In this document: piece by piece, positions 45,493 to 54,100 of the stretch
How positions within the stretch are numbered: the first letter of the stretch is position 1
How the letters are laid out: every line of letters starts with the position of its first letter
NCBI GenBank assembly: GCA_051747425.1
Contig: JBNJGD010000011.1
Coordinates: 1 to 64,000 of the forward strand
DNA: 64,000 nt
Origin: HTCC5015 sp051747425
GTDB lineage: Bacteria; Pseudomonadota; Gammaproteobacteria; HTCC5015
Direction of reading: 5' to 3'
Program-made: the position numbers and the translations under genes
Notes under the pieces: generated by a model
What the model was told of the DNA's origin: nothing
The model's input: only the letters and a program-made list of their open reading frames with translations
Database searches by the model: none

Positions 45493-45562
45493 GTTTCAAA
45501 GCACTTCCTCTGTGCTCTCTGTGAACTCTGTGGCTAACCAGTCAAGTTTCAAAGTACTACCT
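45493..45562 (+). repeat. Short direct repeat flanking the right CACAGAG element
   Basis: GTTTCAAAGCACTTCCT (45493-45509) and GTTTCAAAGTACTACCT (45546-45562) match at 15 of 17 positions and lie on either side of the CACAGAG element. The second copy overlaps the last codons of the diguanylate cyclase gene. This looks like a duplicated gene end produced when the element arrived, but could be chance. Confidence 0.45.
45507..45535 (-). repeat. CACAGAG-type repeat element, right copy (inverted)
   Basis: Read on the minus strand this element is AGCCACAGAG followed by TTCACAGAGAGCACAGAGG. It has the same three-unit structure as the left copy at 44832-44860, with mismatches only at positions 1 and 11. 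The region 45365-45506 between the lipoprotein start and this copy holds no other recognisable feature apart from the likely lipoprotein promoter. Confidence 0.85.
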
Positions 45563-47372
45563 GGTTGCGGCCGTTTTCCTTGGCTTGATAGAGTTTTTCG
45601 TCGGCTTCCTTGAGCAGTTGCTCGCGGGATGTTTCCGGGCTGGGGGTGGCGCTGGCGATACCCATGCTGGCGGTCATTGAAACGCGGGTCTCGCCGTCTT
45701 CGATAACGGTATCGGCGAGGGCGAAGAGTATGTTATTGGCCACTACTTCAGCTCCCCTGGAGTCTATGCCGGGCAGGAGAAGGATGAATTCTTCGCCTCC
45801 ATAGCGGGCGGCGACATCGGGCGGGCGGCGGAGGTTACTGCGGACCACCTTGGCAACGGTTTTCAGGCAGAGATCGCCAAAGGGGTGGCCGTACTGGTCG
45901 TTGATTTGCTTGAAGTGGTCCAGGTCAATCATGACGATGGCCACTGAGCTCTTTTCACGGAAAGCGCGCTTGTACTCGGTGTCGAAACGCGATTCGAAGG
46001 CCCGCCGGTTGAGCAGGCCGGTGAGGCCGTCGGTTTCGCTGATCTTCTTGAGCAGGGCGTTGGCTTTCTCCAGTTCTTCGGTGCGCTGGCGAACCGTGCG
46101 ATCGAGATCCTCGTTGGCACGGATCTGGTGCTCAAGCAGCTCTTTTTGGGCCATGGCCGATTCGCGCTGGGCGCGCTCGCGCAGCTTGCGCTCGTGGTTC
46201 ATGCTGTTGGCGAGGGCAAAGGACATCAGCATGACTTCCATGGTGGCGCCGATTTGGCCGACATTTTCGGTGAAGAGGTTGCGCGGCAGAATATGCAGCT
46301 TGTTGAGTGCCAACAGGAAGCCGCCAGCGAGCATGAAGCTCCAGGCGATGTTGAAGTATTTGGCCGCGTAGTATCCGTCCAGCCAGCGGACGATACCGCC
46401 ATAGAAACCGACCAGAATGGCAGTCATGACCAGCCCCATGGTAGTGACCATCATGATTCGGTAGGGGAATATAAAGCCGCCGATGGCGGTGATGACACCC
46501 AGGGCGGCGAATACCAGCAAGAGCCGGGACAGTTTGGGCCGCGTATTGGACAGGGACAGGAAGCTGCGGAAGAACAGCGCGGGGAAAAACAGCATGCCGC
46601 TGAGTGACAGAACGAGCAACTTGTCGTTCATGCCAATGGCTTCCGGGAAGAAGTATTTGAAAGTCAGTCCCTGGATGCCCGCCACCAGCAGGGTGATAGA
46701 AATGACGGACATGACATAGTAAAAGTAACTGATGTCGCGGATGGTCAGGAACACCAGAAAATTGTAGGCCACCATGATGATCATGGCGCCAAAGAACAGG
46801 GCCTGAATAAAGGCCTCGTTGTATTTGTGTTCGAGCATGGCGCGATCACTGTACAGCGCCAGTGGGATCTGTACCGATGAACTGCTCTGCACCCGCAGGT
46901 AGATTTCTGTGGGCACTTCGCTGTCGATGTCCACAGGGAAAATCAGGTTGGGGTGATCGATCGGACGATCGCTGTAGGGGCGTCGATCGCCCATTGCGTA
47001 GTGGTGGGTCAGTTCGTTGTCGCGGAACAGGTAGGCATCGACATGGTCGAGGACTGGGTAGGCGATTTCCAGCAGGTAGCGCTCGCTGTTTTCGCGTTTC
47101 CCCTTGAGGGCAAAGCGCACCCAGTAGGTGTGAGAGGTATAACCAAAACTCAGGACCTGGTCACTGGAGCTTTGCCAGTCAAAATCCCCTCCCTGGCGCA
47201 GGGCCTCGATACTCAGGGAGCCATCCCTGTCTACCAGGTACTCGGCATTGCCAATGGCTTTTTTTGCGCTGTCCTGTTCAATGACTGTGGTCGTGGCAGA
47301 GGCGTGGGTGCTGGCCAAGAACAAGTGGATGGCAAGCGCCAATAGCGGCAGTCCTCTGGTTCGCATAGTCAT
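45549..47372 (-). CDS. 7TMR-DISM diguanylate cyclase
   Basis: The 607-residue protein has a signal peptide, a periplasmic DISM-type sensor domain (about residues 35-185), seven membrane helices (about 190-385), a coiled-coil linker (RELRAQRESAMAQKELLEHQ-like; seen as RERAQRESAMAQKELLEHQI) and a GGDEF domain. The active loop is intact: RYGGEEF with GGEEF at 525-529. The inhibitory I-site RPPD sits at 516-519, five residues upstream, so it should make c-di-GMP with product feedback. DISM domains of this kind often bind carbohydrates or similar ligands. GGAAGGGGAATC precedes ATG 47372, fixing the start. Confidence 0.93.
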   Translation of the reverse strand: MTMRTRGLPLLALAIHLFLASTHASATTTVIEQDSAKKAIGNAEYLVDRDGSLSIEALRQGGDFDWQSSSDQVLSFGYTSHTYWVRFALKGKRENSERYLLEIAYPVLDHVDAYLFRDNELTHHYAMGDRRPYSDRPIDHPNLIFPVDIDSEVPTEIYLRVQSSSSVQIPLALYSDRAMLEHKYNEAFIQALFFGAMIIMVAYNFLVFLTIRDISYFYYVMSVISITLLVAGIQGLTFKYFFPEAIGMNDKLLVLSLSGMLFFPALFFRSFLSLSNTRPKLSRLLLVFAALGVITAIGGFIFPYRIMMVTTMGLVMTAILVGFYGGIVRWLDGYYAAKYFNIAWSFMLAGGFLLALNKLHILPRNLFTENVGQIGATMEVMLMSFALANSMNHERKLRERAQRESAMAQKELLEHQIRANEDLDRTVRQRTEELEKANALLKKISETDGLTGLLNRRAFESRFDTEYKRAFREKSSVAIVMIDLDHFKQINDQYGHPFGDLCLKTVAKVVRSNLRRPPDVAARYGGEEFILLLPGIDSRGAEVVANNILFALADTVIEDGETRVSMTASMGIASATPSPETSREQLLKEADEKLYQAKENGRNQVVL

Positions 47373-47567
47373 GATTCCCCTTCCTTTTCCCCAATGTCTG
47401 CCCCGTGTTGTTGTGCCGGTTTGAACCGGATTTATTGGCCGGGCAGATGGCCTTCTATTGATCATACCCCCCATGGAGCTTTTGATACCAGCAGTGGCCG
47501 GCCTGGGGGACGGGCGGCGCAGTTTGGCAGCCAGGCGGCTTGAAATTGCAGCCAACATGCTGGTTAC

Positions 47568-47595
47568 AAAAAAGCCACCTCAGAGAGGTGGCTTT
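47568..47595 (-). terminator. Intrinsic terminator of the second lipoprotein gene
   Basis: On the minus strand AAAGCCACCT/AGGTGGCTTT forms a perfect 10-bp stem (47571-47580 with 47586-47595) around a 5-base loop, followed by a run of six T (47573 down to 47568). It ends transcription from 47624-48301. The rest of 47373-47567 shows no gene and presumably holds the cyclase promoter. Confidence 0.88.
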
Positions 47596-47623
47596 GTCTG
47601 TGCCGTTTACCGATCCAATGGAA

Positions 47624-48301
47624 TCAATACTCGAAGTAACACGCGCCACATGTCCAGCTGCCCGAAGGTCCGGATGAGCAGTCAAAGTTTTCGGTGACCG
47701 GGGCTTCGGGGAAGGCACTCGCGCAGGTTTGGCCAGAGGCGAAGGTCGGGACTGTGCCGTCTTCCGCGAAGGCTGCGGCCGTCTCGGTACACTCATCGGA
47801 GTAGTAGTCCTCCCAACAAGCGGCGTTTGTGGCGGTGTTGTCTGAATTATTTTCGCCACCCTCTACGGTAAAGGGGCCGCTATAGCGAAATTTGCTGCCC
47901 GAGGAGAAACTCTCGCCCTCCCAGACATAGGTGCCGGAAGTGCTGTCGCTAAAGCGGTAATCCATATGGTGCTCACCGCCTTCCTGGTACAGGTTGAGGG
48001 TGCCGGTATTGCCGGAAAGGCTGTAGTCCCAACGATTGACGCTCATCTGGTTGTTGAGTCGCTCATCGGTATAAATCGTTTGGGCATCTGCAAACACCAT
48101 GGTGACGGTGTCTCCCGAAGTGAGAAAGGTGGTGTAGCCGGAATCCTGGAGAATCTCGACGGAGTCGACGGTCATAGTAACGGTGCGACCCAAAATACTG
48201 TCGGGAGCGCCACTGTCCGAGTCCGAGCTGGAGCCGCCACCACCACAGGCCATCAGCAAAAATGTCAGCAAGGCAAGAAAGGAGAGTTTGAATGGAGTCA
48301 T
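47624..48301 (-). CDS. Hypothetical cysteine-rich lipoprotein
   Basis: I do not recognise this 225-residue protein. The signal MTPFKLSFLALLTFLLMAC has a lipobox (C19), followed by GGGGSSSDSDSG as a flexible linker. The middle is beta-rich (TVTMTVDSVEILQDSGY, WDYSLSGNTGTLNLY, GTYVWEGESFSSG). The last 65 residues hold six cysteines (ACWEDYYSDEC, GQTCASAF, FDCSSG, SWTCGACYFEY), an even number that suggests disulfides in the periplasm or outside. ATG 48301 follows CCCGAGGGTACTAAA. It lies downstream of darP on the same strand. Confidence 0.82.
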   Translation of the reverse strand: MTPFKLSFLALLTFLLMACGGGGSSSDSDSGAPDSILGRTVTMTVDSVEILQDSGYTTFLTSGDTVTMVFADAQTIYTDERLNNQMSVNRWDYSLSGNTGTLNLYQEGGEHHMDYRFSDSTSGTYVWEGESFSSGSKFRYSGPFTVEGGENNSDNTATNAACWEDYYSDECTETAAAFAEDGTVPTFASGQTCASAFPEAPVTENFDCSSGPSGSWTCGACYFEY

Positions 48302-48387
48302 TTTAGTACCCTCGGGTTTTATAGTTTGTGGAAACCCGAAGTATTGCCGGTCGTGCACTGTGTATCGTCACCCATTTGGGTGATATG

Positions 48388-48909
48388 TCAGTCGTTTTCC
48401 CCGGCAATGTCGCGAATCAGTTGAAACAGTTCGCGGAAGGATTTGGGCGGTTTGCCTTGCGATTGCTCTTTCTGGGCGTTTCGGATGAGTTGCCTCAGAC
48501 GCTGGACATCGGCGCCGGGGTATTCGGCACAAAAGGCGGTGAGGGCCTCATTGCCCTCTTCAAGTAGCCGCTTGCGCCACAACTCCAGCTGCTTGAAGGC
48601 GCGGCCACTGCTCGTCCGTGCGTGCTGTATGTCCTCTACTGCTTTTTCAATGGCTTCGGTATCGGTTTTTCGCAGTTGCTTGCCAATGTACTGGGTCTGG
48701 CGTTTGAGTGCCCCTTTTTTCATCGACTGTGCCGCCAGGATGGCCTTTTTCAAGTCATCACTCAGGGGGATTTTTTCGAGGTCGCCGGCACTCATGTCAA
48801 TCATCGCCTTGCCCAGATCCGTGAGGGCGTGGGCCTCGCGCTTTTGCTGGCTTTTGCTGATGATGATCAGTTCGTCGTCGTCTTGTGGCGGGTCGGTGTG
48901 CTGTTTCAT
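48388..48909 (-). CDS. darP: Ribosome maturation protein DarP (YjgA family)
   Basis: DarP (DUF615) binds late 50S precursors and helps maturation of the peptidyl transferase region. The product of about 173 residues has the typical ISKSQQKREAHALTDLGKAM, KRQTQYIGKQLRK and LRQLIRNAQKEQSQGKPPKS. TACAAT on the minus strand at 48917-48922 would start transcription near 48910, so I prefer the ATG at 48909 over that at 48918, which lies inside the -10. This gives a leaderless or nearly leaderless mRNA. pmbA is divergent, as in Pseudomonas. Confidence 0.9.
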   Translation of the reverse strand: MKQHTDPPQDDDELIIISKSQQKREAHALTDLGKAMIDMSAGDLEKIPLSDDLKKAILAAQSMKKGALKRQTQYIGKQLRKTDTEAIEKAVEDIQHARTSSGRAFKQLELWRKRLLEEGNEALTAFCAEYPGADVQRLRQLIRNAQKEQSQGKPPKSFRELFQLIRDIAGEND

Positions 48910-48973
48910 GTCCGCCATTGTAGCCGATTGCCGGCATTTGTGGCGCGATCCTCGCCGGCAAACGGCAATGCGT

Positions 48974-48979
48974 TACAAT
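48974..48979 (+). promoter_or_regulatory. -10 element of pmbA
   Basis: TACAAT followed by GCCC gives a start near 48986 and a leader of about 27 bases before the GTG at 49013. It overlaps an ATG (48969) that would otherwise extend the pmbA frame, supporting the later start. Confidence 0.45.
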
Positions 48980-49012
48980 GCCCGCTTTGATGCATTCAGA
49001 GATGGTGAGTTT

Positions 49013-50350
49013 GTGAGCGAGGCATTTGATCAAAGCCGGTTTGAGTCCCTGGTGGCCATGGCCCTGGAGACAGCGCGCGCCAATGGGGCCGATCAGGCCG
49101 AGGCGGCGGTCAGTGGTATGGATGGTCTCAGCGCCAATATTCGTCTGGGCCAGGTCGAATCCCTGGAGCGCGACCGCAGCCACATGATGGGGATAACGGT
49201 TTATCGAGCCGGCGCCAAGGGCAGTGCGAGTACCAGTGACCTGTCCGAGGAGGCGGTACGCGCAGCGGCGCTTTCCGCCTGCTCCATTGCCCGTTTTACC
49301 CAGGCCGATGACTGCGCCGGGCTGGCTGAGGCGGATCTGATGGCACGCCGGTTTCCCGATCTCGACCTCTACCACCCCTGGGCGCTCAGCCCCGATGAAG
49401 CCATTGAGCGGGCCAGGGAGTGTGAGGATGCGGCCCGGAGTTTCGACCGCCGAGTGGATAATTCCGAGGGCGCCAGCCTGAACAGTCACGAGGGGCTGTC
49501 GGTCTACGGTAACAGCCACGGATTTCTTCACGGCTACCCCAGCAGCCGCCACGGCGTCAGCTGTGCGGTGTTGGCCAAGGACCCGGCCACCGGCGATTTA
49601 CAGCGGGACTTTGCCTACAGTACCGCACGCTGTGCCGAGGATATCGACGCGGTGGTCTCGGTGGGACGACTGGCCGCCGAGCGCAGTGTGAAACGCCTGA
49701 ATCCGCAGAAAATCAGTACCCGCAACGCGCCGGTCCTGATGACGCCCGATATGGCGCGCAGTTTCATCGGCCACTTTGTCGGTGCCGTCCGCGGTGGCGC
49801 GCTCTACCGCCGTGCCAGCTTTCTCGAAGGCCAGTTGGGCGAGTCCATTTTTCCCTCGTTTGTCCAGCTCGGCGAGCGGCCCCACTTGCCGAGGGCCATG
49901 GGCAGCACGGCCTATGATGCCGAGGGCGTGGCCACGGCCGATCGCGACCTGGTGGCGGATGGCGTGTTGAAGGGATACCTGCTCGACAGCTACTCTGCGC
50001 GAAAGCTGGGCATGCAAACCACCGCCAATGCCGGCGGTGTTCACAACCTGGAGCTGGCGCCGGGCGACGACGATTTCGAGGCCATGCTCAAACGCATGGA
50101 CACGGGGTTTCTGGTGACCGAAATGATGGGTTCGGGCGTCAACGGTGTAACCGGTGACTACTCCCGCGGGGCCTCGGGATTCTGGGTAGAGGGCGGAGTG
50201 ATTCAGTACCCGGTGGCCGAGGTCACCGTGGCCGGTCAGCTGAGGGATCTGTTTGGCCGGATTGTGGCCGTGGGTCGCGATCTCGATACGCGCAGCAGTT
50301 TGCGCACACCGTCCATTTTGCTCGAGTCGGCGGCGATTGCCGGCTCCTGA
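49013..50350 (+). CDS. pmbA: Metalloprotease PmbA/TldE
   Basis: PmbA (TldE) is the non-catalytic partner of TldD in the Tld protease. The 445-residue product has the family segments NIRLGQVESLERDRS, MMGSGVNGVTGDYSRGASGF and a C-terminal PSILLESAAIAGS. It lacks the HExxxH zinc motif, as expected for TldE. The start is GTG 49013 behind GATGGTGAGTTT. In Pseudomonas the order is pmbA-yjgA-tldD, so only the segment at 44.8-48.4 kb is extra here. Confidence 0.96.
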   Translation: MSEAFDQSRFESLVAMALETARANGADQAEAAVSGMDGLSANIRLGQVESLERDRSHMMGITVYRAGAKGSASTSDLSEEAVRAAALSACSIARFTQADDCAGLAEADLMARRFPDLDLYHPWALSPDEAIERARECEDAARSFDRRVDNSEGASLNSHEGLSVYGNSHGFLHGYPSSRHGVSCAVLAKDPATGDLQRDFAYSTARCAEDIDAVVSVGRLAAERSVKRLNPQKISTRNAPVLMTPDMARSFIGHFVGAVRGGALYRRASFLEGQLGESIFPSFVQLGERPHLPRAMGSTAYDAEGVATADRDLVADGVLKGYLLDSYSARKLGMQTTANAGGVHNLELAPGDDDFEAMLKRMDTGFLVTEMMGSGVNGVTGDYSRGASGFWVEGGVIQYPVAEVTVAGQLRDLFGRIVAVGRDLDTRSSLRTPSILLESAAIAGS

Positions 50351-50352
50351 TT

Positions 50353-51045
50353 TCAGTCGGGAATGGCCGGATTATCAAACCAGTTGACCTTGGGCAGGGA
50401 CGGGAGGTCCTCAAGCTTGGGGTATCGATAGTCGCCGCGCTCCAGCTGTGTCTTCAGGTCTTCGAGTGTTCGCACCGGAGCGTTCTTTGAGACCAGGTTG
50501 GCCAGCCAGCCGGGAATCCAGCCGCCGGCGTCGACGAAGGTCTGGAAGTCGATTCGCGTCCAGCCCTTTTCCAGCGGTGTCAGAATCCAGCGGTTGTCGA
50601 GGTCTTCAATGCGCACATGCCCGTCCCGCTCGGGGTAGTCGGGATGATCCAGGTTAACGATTTCCACCACCCCGGAAGGCAGGTTCAGATTGGCGCTGCT
50701 GATCACCACCACATCGCGATCACTGGCCGGCCACATGGCCTTGAAGGTCATGTAGAGACTGTTGTTTTTGCCGGTGGGGTGGCGTTCCAGAGACTTGAAT
50801 TGATAAACCCAGCGATCGAAATGGTCGCTATCGGTTAGGGCGGCGATTACTGCGGGCACCGTGTGGGGCACTTCGATGACGCCGCGAAACGCCTGGATGC
50901 TTTGATCGGGCACATCACTGATGTAGCGCGTGACTTCGTCGCGCTGCGCCCCCTCTTCGGCCAGTTCCCACTCGTAGGGCAGGCCCAGGGCCTGAACCGA
51001 GAGCGAAACCAGCGACAACACCGTGACAATCAAACCGCGCAACAT
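50353..51045 (-). CDS. START-domain periplasmic protein
   Basis: The 230-residue protein has a signal peptide (MLRGLIVTVLSLVSLSVQAL) and a START/SRPBCC-like lipid-binding domain, shown by FRGVIEVPHTVPAVIAALTD, TFKAMWPASDRDVVVIS and the amphipathic helix GGWIPGWLANLVSKNAPVRT typical of these folds. The ligand is unknown but likely a lipid or other hydrophobic molecule. It converges with pmbA, with a two-base gap. It lies on the same strand as the RND operon, with 89 bases between. Confidence 0.85.
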   Translation of the reverse strand: MLRGLIVTVLSLVSLSVQALGLPYEWELAEEGAQRDEVTRYISDVPDQSIQAFRGVIEVPHTVPAVIAALTDSDHFDRWVYQFKSLERHPTGKNNSLYMTFKAMWPASDRDVVVISSANLNLPSGVVEIVNLDHPDYPERDGHVRIEDLDNRWILTPLEKGWTRIDFQTFVDAGGWIPGWLANLVSKNAPVRTLEDLKTQLERGDYRYPKLEDLPSLPKVNWFDNPAIPD

Positions 51046-51134
51046 GGAGACTCCTTGTTTCTCTGCCGCTGTAGCTTGCCTGATAACCCCGGCGGTCGCC
51101 AGTTAAAAAGGGTAATCCGGGTGCAGCGCTTGCG

Positions 51135-54100
51135 CTAGTCGCTGCCGGCTGGCTCACGCTGGCGGTTGTCATTCCAGGCGAGCATCGTCGGTGTCAGCAG
51201 TATGGTGATAAAAGTGGCAATGGCCAGGCCGCCGACAATGGCGGTGGCCAGTTGGATCCAGAACTGGCCCGAAGGCGCGCCGAAATAGATCTCCCGCCCG
51301 GTGAAATCCACCGTCATGCCCAGCACCATCGGCATCAGGCCTATGATGGTCGTAACGGCGGTTAACAGGACCGGCCTGAGTCGCTCCATGCCCGCTTTCC
51401 AGGCGGCTTCATCGGGGGCAAGGCCGCTCTTGAAATACTCGTTGTAAGCGTCGATCAATACAATGTTGTTGTTGACCACAATGCCGGCCAGCGCCATGAC
51501 ACCAATGCCGCTCATGACGATGGAAAAGGGTTCCTGTCTGAGGGTCAGCCCCAGCAATACACCGGCCAGGGAAAAGACAATGGCGGAGAGTACCAGGCCA
51601 CTTTGAAAGAAGCTGTTGAGCTGGGTCAGCAGCACCAGCAGGATCAGGAAAATGGCGGCCACGAAAGCCACCAGCAGAAATTCGGCGGCCTCCTGCTGGT
51701 CCTCGATTTCCCCGGCAAACTCAATATCGACGGCTTCATCGAACCCCAGCTCGTCAATGATCCGGCGCAGCTTGGCCAGTTCCCCGGTGACGGTTGTATC
51801 GGTTGCGAGGCTGGCGGAAAGAGTTTGCACATTGCGCCCATCCACCCGGTTGATCACGGAGTGTGCCGGGCCGGGCTCCAGTGTCACAAACTGGGTAATG
51901 GGAACCTGACCGTCACGGGTGGGGATGCGCAAATGGGTCAGCTGGGAAAAGCTGCGCTCGTCGGCTGGATAGCGCAGCCGGATGTCGACCTCCTCCGGGG
52001 CAAAATCGGGCAGGTAGGAGCCCAGCAACACCCCGTTGGTCAGCAGTTGCAGGGTGTTGCCCAGCGATTCGATATTGACGCCCTGGCGAGCGGCTTTCTC
52101 GCGGTCCACATTCAGCCTCAATTCCACCAGGGGGACTGGCACATCGCTGCCCACATCCGTCAGCCCCGGCTGTTGTGCCATCTTTTGCCGCAGCTGGTTG
52201 GCCGCCTCGGTCATCTTTTGGCGGTCGTCCGAGGAAACCCGCACCTGCACCGGGCGGCTGTCACCGGGGCCAGCGAGTTGCTCTTCAATCTGGATGCCCA
52301 GACCGGGCAGGTCTGCAGTGGCTGAGCGGATGCGCTCGAGAATGACGGCGGCGGGTGGGCGTTGTCGCCAATCGGTGAAGTCGATTTGCAGGGTGCCGAT
52401 CACATCCGGGGCCACATTGGCTGCCAGCCGCGCCTCCACGGTGCCAATCGTGCGCGCGTAGAGGCGCTCGACACCGGGTTGCCCAATGATCCTGTCTTCC
52501 ACCAGTCGGACCAGCCGATCGGCACCGCGCACGGAGAGGTTGCCGCTGGCCTGAATCTGGACCTGTGCCCGCTCGGGTTCAACCGCCGGGAAAAAATTGA
52601 CCCCGCGCCCGAGCAGGCTGTAGAGAAAGAAAGCAGCGAGCAGCAACAGCAGGCTCAGGCCCAGGGCGAAGCCGGGGCGCTGGATCAGGTAGCGCAGCTG
52701 CCGGTCGTACAGGGCGGTATAGCGAGAGCCGTGGGACTGCGGAGCCGGTGCAGTAGACTTGCGGAAAAAAAGTGAACCGGCAACCGGCACGAAGAACAGG
52801 GCCATCAGGAGCGAAGCCAGCAGAGTGATAATGACTGTGGCCGGAAGGTAGAACATAAACTGTCCCGCAATACCGGGCCAGAACAGCAGGGGCGCAAACA
52901 CCGCCAGGGTGGTGGCGGTGGAAGTGATGATGGGCCAGCTCATGCGTTGGGAGGCCTGGAGGAAGGCCTGGCTTTGGCTGACGCCCTCATCCTGGAGACG
53001 CCGAGCGCGTTCGACGACCACAATTGCCCCATCGACCAGCATGCCGATCACCAGAATCAGACCGAATAGTACGACCATATTGAGGGTGTAGCCGAGCATG
53101 GCAATGACCATGACACCGCAGAGAAAGGCGCCGGGGATAGCGATGGCCACCAACAGGGACGCGCGCAGGCCCAGGGTGAGAATGATGGTGAGCGCCACCA
53201 GCAGGACGGCGGCGATTACATTGTTTTGCAAATCCGACAGCAGCTCTTCGATGTCTTCGGCCTGGTTCTGGAGGTAGGAGGCCTGCAGTCCCCGGGGCCA
53301 GTCCCGGCGCATCTCTGCGACGGCGCTCTTCACCCGGGCGACAGTATCAATGATATTGGCACCACTGGTTTTGCTGATGTCCAGGGCGATGGTGGATTGG
53401 CCATCGATGCGCGCGAAGCTGACGGGGTCGCGAAAGGTCTGTCGCACTTCAGCCACATCCCTGACCCGCACCACACCAGTATCGGTTGCACGCAGCGGGA
53501 TGTTGAGGACATCCTCCGGCGACTGGATGGTGCCGGGTACCGACACCGCGATCCGTCCCGACTGGCTGTCTACGGCACCGGCGGTAATCAGCCGGTTGTT
53601 GCCCTGTATCGCCTGTACCAGTTCGGTGGTGGAAATTCCGTAGGACTGAACCGCCAGGGGGTCGATAATGACTTCCAGAAGATCTTCCCGGTCGCCGGAC
53701 AGACGGGCCTCGAGCACCCCGGAGAGCGTCTCCAGTCGCTCTTCCAACTCCCGCGCCAGGCGGATCAGTTCGCGCTCGGGGATGTCCCCGGAGAGCGCGA
53801 CGGTCAGTATGGGGAAAATGGAGAGGTCGATTTCGCGAATATTGGGTGCTTCGGCCCCGGCGGGCAGATCGGGTCCGGCGTTATCCACCTCGTCTCTCAC
53901 TTGCTGCAAGGCTTCCTGCTGGTCCGAGCCGGGCTCAAACTCGACGGTGACCAGGGCAAAGCCCTCGCCGGCGCGCGCGGTGATCTTGCGCAGGCCATCA
54001 ATGGTTTGCAGCTGCCTCTCCAGCGGTTCGACCAGCAGCCTGGCGCTGTCCCTGGCCGAAATACCGGGTTGAACGACATCGATAATGAAATAGGGGATTT

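Noticed and set aside
47458..47697. A 79-codon plus-strand open frame opposite the end of the cysteine-rich lipoprotein
   Set aside because: It reads through the terminator stem at 47568-47595 and into the lipoprotein gene on the opposite strand, with no binding site and no homology recognised.
48302..48387. Hairpins between darP and the second lipoprotein (48312-48339 and 48368-48383)
   Set aside because: Stems of 8 and 6 bp with no T tract on the relevant strand are too weak to call as a terminator or riboswitch.
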